Part shown: piece by piece, positions 55,690 through 64,000 of the stretch
How positions within the stretch are numbered: position 1 is the stretch's first letter
How the letters are laid out: each line of letters begins with the position of its first letter
Assembly (NCBI GenBank): GCA_025504975.1
Contig: JANUWI010000002.1
Span: forward strand, 2,480,001 to 2,544,000
Direction: 5' to 3'
Length of the DNA stretch: 64,000 bases
Source: Plenodomus lindquistii
Taxonomy: Eukaryota; Ascomycota; Dothideomycetes; Pleosporales; Leptosphaeriaceae
The notes under the pieces: generated by a model
Database searches by the model: none
The model's input: the letters and a program-made list of their open reading frames with translations, nothing else
What the model was told of the DNA's origin: nothing
Translations under genes and position numbers: made by a program

Positions 55690-57914
55690 CGTGATCATGG
55701 CATGGACGGGCATGTGTGCAGCGATGACTGTCAATTGTAACGTCTGCGCAGGTGGCTAGGGTCCGAATCGGCCTAGGGCGGACCAGGGCGGACCAGGGCG
55801 GGCCGGGGGAGGAGCGTCCTTGGGATCGCGCCTGCAGCTCTACGCGTCGCGCCCTCGCGCCTTCCCCGGCCACGACGCCAATCACCACCACCACCACCAT
55901 CGCCCTCTGCTTGTCGTCACCTCGACGATTCGCTCCGGAACAGCAGTGCGAGAGGCGGTCAACGGGTCAACGGCGGCCCAGACACGCATCGCCCAAACCG
56001 TCGCCATGCATGCGCCGCCAAACACCGCTTGCTCTCCACCTCCTCTGCCTGTCTTCTTTTCATCTTTCTTTTCTCGGCCTCGCAGTCGGCCATTTGCTCA
56101 ACAGGGCGCCCCTGCCTCGTCGACTGACCACGCCTCTTGCATCCGTCCGTCTGCCCGTTGTAGATAGTGGGACCTTGGTACTGTGTTCATCATACAGCTC
56201 GCCCTTCTCCAATTGCGGAACCCCCGCAGTAGACTCCTGCAGCTGACAGCTTTGGGTGTCCACGCCTGCACGAGGCGGACCCATTACCTGGTCCAGCAGC
56301 ACCGCGAGCCGGCGCATGCAGCCTCATCTCTCGGCGCCTCTGGCGTCTCCCGGCTGAACAAATCCACCCACGTCTATTCATCATATCTATCCTCACCAGC
56401 GTCCACATGCCTGGACCACAGGCACGCCGTCACCAGGGCGGCAGCCTCAGACTCAATCGACGTGCGGGAGATCCGCCACTGGCTGTTGCGGCGCTGCTTG
56501 CTTTTGAGACGAACAGGTCTGGCGCATCGGCCTACCATGTAACCTACCCAATTCGGCATTCAACCACCCTGAACGTGACAAGAATCACGGCTGGTCGCGT
56601 CTGTTGAATACTCCCCCTTGTCTATAACCAACAGGAACTCCTTTCCTTGATATGGTGATAGGCTGTTATGGCTGTGAGGAGAAGCTCGGCAACGCCTCAT
56701 ATCCTCTACCGATTTTTCCATCCCACAGGCCGTCTTGCAACGTCAACGGGCCATAGTACCTCGAGTAGAGTCATCCACTGGACATACATACTGCCAGCGA
56801 AACCGGTAGTTCCGGAGAAGCTCTTGCTACATATGACCTACATGCTCTGGCCTCGCACCCCCATGTCCCTTGATCTCAGAACTTATCATATTCATCCTAC
56901 ATCTAGACAAGCCTGTCTGTCACCTGGTATTCGGTATCCGTTTTTCTTCACAAAATCTACAAGCATATGCCCTGTAACAGTCGAAGGAGTCGCCTATCTT
57001 TGGACTTCTTCCACAGATCACTCGCCTGCAGGCCGTGTCACCCGGGATTGGAGTGGACCTGGCGCTCGGTTCCACCAATGCAAGATCCGTGCCACTACCA
57101 AGTCTGTCTGTGATCATGGCGCTCGTGTGGCGTCTCCGCATATGGCCAAATGTGCGTCATACCTCAAGCGCTTCCTGCCCTTTTCTACTAGCTCCATCGG
57201 TAATCTTGACATTCATCTTGCTTGTCTCGATTCCACGCGATGATTCGCATTACGTTCTTCTTTCGCGATACTAGAAGCTCAGGAACGGCAGTTGTTAGCG
57301 GTGTGCAGTCACATTTGAGGCTGGATGGTAACCTGATCCTGCTACCTGGTTCGTGGACCAGATCATGGCCTTGACACGGCCACACCACGACCACGCTGAC
57401 TCACCCACCATGCGACTCCTGGCGCAACCTTCGAGTACGGTCGCTGAAGCGGTCTTGTTTGTTGGCTTAACACCGTCTCTCATCTTGACTTGCTACCCAC
57501 TGGTCGACCTTCGCCGACAACCAGCTGAAAGACGTGTGGTTCAGACCGGTTCTCAAACGTACTGGAAATCACACCATTCATACATCATTGGTGCGGCCTG
57601 ACTGCGAACTCCCGCAATGATCCTCACGCGTCAAACGATGCACAGCGTCATGTTTGCGATCTTCTGCCTCTATTGACCCCCAACCGGGTAGTCGGACACC
57701 ACTCTCCACATTGACATTCCAGTCATTGGTCAGCAGAGACCTACATCATTCTGTTGTGTAGACCGTTTCCTGTCACATTATCGAGGACCCTTGTCCGGCA
57801 GTTTTGAGGGGCATGTCTCTGGCCATTGCACTAAATAAGAAGCCAGGTATTTGGGGCGAGTAGCTAATACTAGTGTCCGCGCTGTCAACGCATCAGACCT
57901 CCAATCGGTTCATT

Positions 57915-58122
57915 ACTCTTCAGCCTTGTCAGCCTCAGCCCGCTGTTCGCGGATCGTGGGAATGAGTGGACTTGCAGTTGTCTGTATTGCTTGCCGCAAT
58001 GGGCGTTCTTCGAACTCATCTAGCAAATCGTCAATAGTTGTACGAGCTCGCCGACTTGATGTAGAAGTACTAGCGCCACCATGCTTCTTTCCGCACACCA
58101 CAAGATCTCCATCATTCTTCGG
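57915..58122 (-). other. Doubtful ORF fragment, possible gene remnant
   Basis: A minus-strand frame ending at 57915 encodes a plausible helical segment (ARTTIDDLLDEFEERPLRQA, then IQTTASPLIPTIREQRAEAD). It has no ATG; an ATG with coding-like sequence (MAKYGRVTP) lies just upstream but in another frame. It may be the last exon of an unrecognised gene or a decayed copy. Confidence 0.25.
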
Positions 58123-59616
58123 CAACCGGAGTCACCCTTCCATACTTGGCCATCAGGGTACGTACTTCCAAGGTCACACAAGCTCACCGCCAGCCTCACG
58201 AGCCACCTATCTGGTCCTAGGTACTTCTGAGACCTGAAAGACAGCCACTGCCTTTGAACGCGCCTCTGGATGATCGACGGCCAGATCCTAAAACGACGTT
58301 GCAATCTCCACCAGCCGACTGCATGCCTCACTCAAACATGCTGCTCCCACCAAACAGAGCCGTCTCCAAGGCCCACCCATAACCGAAACCGTTCGAAGAT
58401 CATTCTCATGGTGGATCGACGTTACACTTCCCGATGGTACCTTGCAGGTCGGGTGGGCGACCGTGCAGTCACAATTGGCGCTCCAGGCGTCGGCACATCG
58501 TGACTTTGACCTCCAACCTGGAAATCACTCAGGACTCCGCGGACGTCGACAAACGGGTACGCACAGGGTCGACAAAGAATGACCAATCGGTTTTGTTCCT
58601 GCGATGAAGCAGAAGCAATCTGGTGGTATACTCTATGTGAAGGTCGTGGACGCACAGAGGAAGCGGTGAGCTTGTGCGATTACCAGATGTTGCAGAACGA
58701 GGCTGATTCTTGCCCAAAGTTACTCTGAGCACAATTCCCACATCGATCTGGCGGATAGAGTAGGTATCTGGTGGTACTTTTGACGTTCATAATTGACGTC
58801 TTAGCAGCTCACCTGGCGACTTTGCGTCGCAGCCTTGCGCATAACAGAATCCTATATTGATCAAGCAATCCTATACTCGGCGGTGCGCCAATTCCATTCG
58901 CAAAGCCCGTAGGATTGGCTAACTTCTAACTTGCATCCTCTGCTGATACTTCGGTACAGGGCTTGAAGTCTGGAAACTGCTAAGTTGAAGAAGTTGGTAG
59001 CACCGACAGCAGACATGCTATCTTAATTGAGGTGGGAGGTTCACTTGCGTTTAGAATCTTCTGGTAACGTATCCTGCAGCTTGTTTCCTGTGGTTAGAAG
59101 CATCACAACTCTGCTGATGGTACGCGTCGAAGTCAGCGCGCCCAGCGAAATGTGACCTTTTGAGATAAAATCAGAATCTCGAATCATGATGGCTACTGAG
59201 CTTGGCAGATATGGTCGATAGCTATAGACTTATTGCCAGAGTCGCACAATGCTTGCAGGAGTCGACCGTTGGCTGCAGATGTTGACGGTGTCCAATCACA
59301 GGACTGGTGCAGGACTTCTCTAGTGGCCATGAATTCCACTGTGAGCAACAACCAGAGAGCGCGTAGTATCAAGTAGGTCAGAGGTTAGCAACATTGGACC
59401 GGTTGTGCGCACGAAGGCGCATCGATGCGTGGCACAGCTAAGGGTCATGACTGGCTGAGAGGAGTCAAGTCGTGGTCGCGTGCCAATGCAGCAGAGAGTG
59501 TAGTACGTGTCGAGTGATGCGGACATGTGCGTGAGGGCAATCCGATTTCCCATTCACCACAATGCTTGCGCACGTACAGCGCTTGACCCTCTACTTGCGA
59601 TATCAGTGTGCGTTTT

Positions 59617-59642
59617 CGCTCTCTCTCTCTCTCTCTCTCTCT
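59617..59642. repeat. (CT)n microsatellite in the PRPP synthetase 5' region
   Basis: About 13 CT units, 90 bp upstream of the ATG at 59732; a pyrimidine-rich tract in this position is common at fungal transcription starts. Confidence 0.85.
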
Positions 59643-59731
59643 TGCTCTGCATAGTTCTTGGTGTTGGTCGACGCGAGTCAGGGCGTTTAGTTTGAGCTGT
59701 GGGGGCATCGCGAACCTCCGACCCGCCGACC

Positions 59732-61614
59732 ATGGGCAGCAATTTTACCAGCAGCCCTCACCACGCCTCGACACAATTCGCTCACTACGAGAACATCACG
59801 CTCCTCGGACCGCCCACCATGCGCGGGGCCATCGTCTTCAGCGGGTCTTCGCACCCCAGGCTGGTCGAGGGCATGTGCGACCGGCTGGGCATGAAGCCAG
59901 GCCATGCGACACTGGGCAAGTTCAAGAATGGAGAGACGTCAGTCACCATCCGTATGTACGCGCTCATGTCACCTGCGGCGCAATGCTAAAAAGGCTTGCA
60001 GACACGTCAATCCGTAACAAGGACGTCTTCATTGTGCAGAGCGGCAGCGAGAAGTGGGTGACTCGGCCTGCTTGTCGCGCAATGGCTAATGGTGCAGAAT
60101 CAACGACTCGGTCATGGAGCTGCTGATTATGATCTCTGCCTGCAAAGGTGGTTCGGCCAAGTCGGTCACGGGTACGCCATTCTGCTGTCTTTTCAAATTT
60201 TACTCTATTCACATCCCATCAGCCGTCATGCCCTACTTCCCGTACTCGCGCCAGTCCAAGAAGAAGCAGCATCGCGGGGCCATCACCGCGCGCATGGTCG
60301 CCAATCTCCTCCACATCGCCGGCGTCAACCACGTCATGACCATCGACCTCCACGCCTCCCAAATGCAGGGCTTCTTCAAGTGCCCCGTGGACAATCTCGT
60401 CGCCGAACCGCTCCTCGCACGCTGGATTCGCTCAAACGTACCCAACTGGAGGGAGGCCGTCGTCGTCAGCAAGAACCCAGGCGGAACAAAGCGCGTCACG
60501 TCCTTGGCCGACGCTCTTAAGCTCAGTTTCGGCATTGTCACGACGGACAGGAGGCGCGCGGGTACAGCCGTGCACTGGAACGAGAGTGCCATGTATGACC
60601 AGCTCAGGCTCGACGGCTCACATGAGTCGCCAGCTCTCGTCAAGTCTGCGGCAGAGTCAAGTGCAGAGGCCACTGCGACCAGCAAAACCACGGCAGATCC
60701 CAATCCAGAAAGCAGCAAAGAGAAGCCCACATTGCGAACACCGTCAAATCCTCTGCAGCGACGAGCTAATGGCCACCCGCTCTCCAAGTCGATGCGCGCA
60801 AGCTCGATTGTCGAAGCAGAGGTACCCTTGGAGCCCATTCGAACAGACGCGACAAATCAGGACGAAAACGGTGGAGAGAACAGCGGCGATGAGAGCATCG
60901 CCGAGGAGGAGTACACAGATGAGGTCCGTATTTTCACCCTACTCTACGACTATCAACTGACCGTGACAGCGCGCCAAGAATGTCATCCACGGACGCTTAG
61001 TTCAAGGCCACATCGTCGACGACGCGCATCCTTCTCCTTCAATGTCAGCGACTTCACACAGCACATGGCGCAACCGGCCACCGTCCGAAGGCGACGACGA
61101 GGACGTAGCACCACACATGATGAACTCGTTCATGTCCACCACCTCCTCAATACGCAACCACGACACCGAGCACTCCCACGCCCTAGGCGGCACCTACGAC
61201 GCCGCTGCCTCCTCCGAGGATGAAGAAGAAGATCTCAAGAACCCCGAACTCGAAACCATGGTCACACTTGTCGGCAATGTAAAAGACCGCCCCGTCTTCA
61301 TTGTCGACGACATGATGGACAAGTCTGGTTCCTGGATCGCAGCCGCCGAAACAGTAGTCAAGCGCGGTGGAGCAACCAAAGTGTACTGCTTTGCGACCCA
61401 TGGTCTCTTCGGCGGTGACTGTCTCGAGGAAATGAACAATTGCGACGTCATTGACAAGATCATCATTACCAACGCCTTCCCCATTCCGGACTATAAGCGC
61501 GCGCAAGCGGAAGAGAAGTTGGTGGTTATCAATGTGGATAACTTACTGGCCGAGGCGGTGAGAAGAAATCATCATGGCGAGAGTATGAGTCAGCTTTTTA
61601 TGCACTATGATTGA
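59732..61614 (+). CDS. Ribose-phosphate pyrophosphokinase (PRPP synthetase) with large insertion
   Basis: Five exons (59732-59951, 60002-60053, 60098-60172, 60224-60923, 60970-61614) encode 563 residues. The enzyme makes PRPP from ribose 5-phosphate and ATP for nucleotide, His and Trp synthesis. Recognisable parts are VFSGSSHPRL, GETSVTI, FIVQSGS, AVMPYFPYSRQSKKK, the metal/ATP-site HVMTIDLHASQMQGFF and the PRPP-binding RPVFIVDDMMDKSG. About 200 residues of Ser/Glu/Pro-rich sequence (about 232-445) interrupt the region before NVKDRPVFIVDD, as in the non-homologous regions of yeast Prs1 and Prs5. I cannot decide which yeast subunit is the closest counterpart. An intron at 60924-60969 falls inside the insertion. 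The 29-residue N-terminal extension before MRGAIVFSG may be optional. Confidence 0.92.
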
Positions 61615-62283
61615 GGTGGTGAGTGTGGAAGCTTAGGGATTATTGTCGGTTGGACATGGGCGTTCTGAGCGGGTGGGTGGTTTAGGTTGGTTGACTGATT
61701 GATGGATTGATTGATGATTCACTGTTGAGCAGGACACGGCGTTATGAAATATCCAGCAATGGACGGGACCATTGCTTTGGAACTAAAGACGAATCTCGAT
61801 TGCAGGAAAAGCTCATGCGATAATGAGCAGCGGAAGTACGTGTTTGCAACTGAAATACTTTTCCTTCTCCCCCTTTCCTTTTCCTTCATCTTTCCCTACT
61901 GTGGCCTCAGACCTCTTGTGTCGAGCAACTGGTGTAACGCCCCTACTGTCGCGAGACATGTAACCAACGATGCAGGCCTTGAGCCTGCAGGAGCCCTGTT
62001 CTTGATACGGGAAGCTCTTAACGGAACGTTGGAAGAATGAATATCAAAGGTCTCGCCTCCTTTCATTCACACTACCCTAATCATGGGGGCGTGTGGGAGG
62101 GGCGGACCGTACATTTCTCTATCTTGACGAAAAGAGTTTTAAAAAAAAATTGGAGAAAGGACTGTTGCTAGCAATTCACAATTCCACAGGCGAAATGAGA
62201 GAGTGCTTGTTCATAGCACCAACAAATCCATCCACTCAATTCACTGCAACCACCACACATCCTCCTTCCCCCACTGTCCTCAC

Positions 62284-64000
62284 TCATCTCCACGTCCCAC
62301 TAACCCCCACACTCGCCTGACACCTCGGCACCGTAAACCCACGATTCGGATCGCTCTCCCACGTCGTCGTCGTACCCCCACTCCCTACCTTCACAAACTT
62401 ATACTGCACCGTCGTGCCCGGCACCATATTCAGCGTGATCGTCCACACCGGGTTCGCAGCCGTATACGCGGAGGCCGATAGCGTGGGCGCATTCGCAGGA
62501 TTCCAGTTTCCCAGCTGTGGCGTGTTACCCGCTATACGTATACTTTCGCCGAAGACGGTGGTGACGCGTTGGGTAAAGGTTACTGCGACGAGCGAGGGGC
62601 AGGGGGTGGTTGTTGAAATTGTGGTTGTTGGGCTGCGAGTGGTGGAACTCGTGCGGAGCGTAGTTCCTGTAGAAGGAGGTACTGCATCCGTCTGCACAAG
62701 AACAACAGGCAAACCCCTCACAACATTCACACAAATCCCCCCGCTCCCATCCGCGCTCACAACACCTTGTACGTTACCCAGTGCATCGGTCCACCGCCCG
62801 TTTGCCTTTTGCGTGCTAAAGCAGTGACGGGCGTTGGAACTTGCTCCCGCGTTGGTAGTGAGAACCACAATGTTTCCCCCCGCGCGACTCCACGCATACG
62901 CCGTGTCCGTGACGTATAAATGCGTATGATCATTTCCCGGCAATCCACCCGCCGCCCTCCTCGCACCTGTTAATTTCGCAATAGTAGTGTAGAGATCGGA
63001 ATTCGTATTGAACCCGCTGCGCCACAGGTCCTCGCGGTTCGCCGGGTCAGCACCACCTGCATACCCCTGTTCAGTGCCATAATACAGAATCGGTATGCCA
63101 CGCGATAAGACAACGAAAGCGAGTGCGTTTTTCAACAATGTAGCGTCATTCTTTTGGGCCAGCCAGCGGGGGTTATCGTGGTTATCTAAAAAGGTGCCCA
63201 GGGCTGCGGGGTCAGGGAACAAAGTGCTGACTGTGTTTATCATGTCGACGAGTGCCTGGCTGGAGCCTTTTTGCTGGTAGAAATTGTTCATGGGGTAGTA
63301 TACTGCGTAGTTTAATAACCCCGGCATTAATCCGGCGTAAGAAGCGAGATACGAGGGATTCCCGTCAAACACTTCGCCGATCGAGTATACGCCTGCTGCG
63401 GAAGCGAAATCCGGCCAAAAGTCCCGGGACACGTGTTTTACAGTGTCGATGCGTAGACCGTCGAGGTTGTATTCTCGGACTAGCCAGGTTATCCAGGTGT
63501 TGAATAAGCTGCGAATTTCTGGCAAGGAAGTGTTGATGTCGGGGAGGTTGGCGATGCGGCAGGTTTCGATGCTGTTTTGGTTGGTGTAGTCGATGTTGCA
63601 GGAGGGGTGGTAGGCGGAGGGTTGGTTGAGGGGGGAGGGAGAGTTGGAGGAGAGGGGGGCGAAACCCATGTGGTTTGCTACTACATCGACCATTATGTAG
63701 ATGCCCTGGATGTGGGTTAGGGGTTGTTCTTGTCATGTCAAATTGTGTGGACGCACCTTTGCATGGGCGGCGCTGACGAGGCTTTTGAGATCTGCGGCGG
63801 TGCCATAGTTGGAGTTGATGGCGTAGAGGTCTTGGGCCCAGTAGCCGTGGTATCCGTCTGCGCTATCTGTGAAAGTTGTCAGTACTATCCAAACACCCGT
63901 TTTGTGGGGATGATTTCTTACTGGCAACAACTGGTGTAATCCAGATGGCATCAAAGCCTAGACCCTTGATGTAGTCGAGCTTTGACTGCAAGCCCTGGAA
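62284..64000 (-). CDS. Secreted alpha-amylase (GH13) with C-terminal CBM20, partial at right edge
   Basis: Exons 62284-63705, 63757-63866 and 63922 to beyond the window; introns are 51 and 55 nt. The enzyme hydrolyses internal alpha-1,4 bonds of starch outside the cell. The GH13 blocks are MVDVVANHMGF, GLRIDTVKH (nucleophile Asp), IGEVFDG (acid/base Glu) and FLDNHDNPR (transition-state Asp), all intact. A Ser/Thr-rich linker (TTLRTSSTTRSPTTTISTTT) leads to a CBM20 starch-binding domain (FTQRVTTVFGESIRIAGNTP, LGNWNPANAP, WESDPNRGFTVP) that ends at the stop. The N-terminus with the signal peptide lies off the window. Confidence 0.95.

Larger units (their letters stand above)
54806..59731. other. 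4.9-kb gene-poor stretch
   Basis: Many short open frames exist on both strands but none has recognisable domains. Contents that can be named are a hexanucleotide repeat (55647-55689), a GC-rich CpG-dense patch (55740-56110), a doubtful minus-strand ORF at 57915-58122 and a CT microsatellite (59617-59642) near the PRPP synthetase start. Confidence 0.5.

Overview
The window comes from a filamentous ascomycete. The signs are short spliceosomal introns (44-90 nt, often with a CTAAC-type branch site), two HET-domain genes, a UstYa/DUF3328 gene, a group III G-alpha gene and a Hog1-type MAP kinase. The gene content and style point to Dothideomycetes, probably Pleosporales; this is inference. No rRNA, tRNA or CRISPR array was recognised. 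Exon boundaries below were placed by hand from splice signals and reading-frame continuity.

Region 1 (1-16 kb) is accessory. It holds a macro-domain gene running off the left edge, a HET gene, a membrane-anchored prolyl-4-hydroxylase-like gene and a GT90/CAP10 glycosyltransferase. A repeat-rich stretch follows. In it lies the most interesting feature of the window: a candidate fungal RiPP (dikaritin-type) locus. It has a short secreted precursor gene (11740-12034) with two almost identical 20-residue repeats, each closed by a Lys-Arg Kex2-type site. Around it are a canonical UstYa-family oxidase gene (8074-9028) and two mutually related genes (9386-10081 and about 13559-14345) whose products also carry paired HxxHC motifs. 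The same stretch carries a MITE family inserted at TA (three copies, one with a second MITE nested inside), a roughly 370-bp fold-back element, a 76-bp tandem duplication and a broken gene at 14.4-15.7 kb.

Region 2 (17-31.8 kb) is core genome: an SRF1-like membrane protein, a mitochondrial K+/H+ exchange-related protein, a KCTD-like BTB protein, a second HET gene, cullin-1, a cupin and the G-alpha subunit.

Region 3 (32-49 kb) has long intergenic spacers, then a small Ser/Pro-rich protein, an F-box protein, a TatD-type hydrolase, an SDR, the Hog1 MAP kinase and an AVL9/DENN-like trafficking protein.

Region 4 (49-64 kb) has a calpain-type protease, a 54-residue Cys-rich protein, a long gene-poor stretch with one doubtful ORF, a PRPP synthetase with a large insertion, and a secreted alpha-amylase with a C-terminal starch-binding domain that runs off the right edge.

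Functionally, G-alpha and Hog1 are signalling genes, while cullin-1, and possibly the F-box protein, belong to ubiquitin ligation. The 2.9-14.4 kb block looks like a secondary-metabolite/RiPP locus embedded in transposon debris next to a HET gene.
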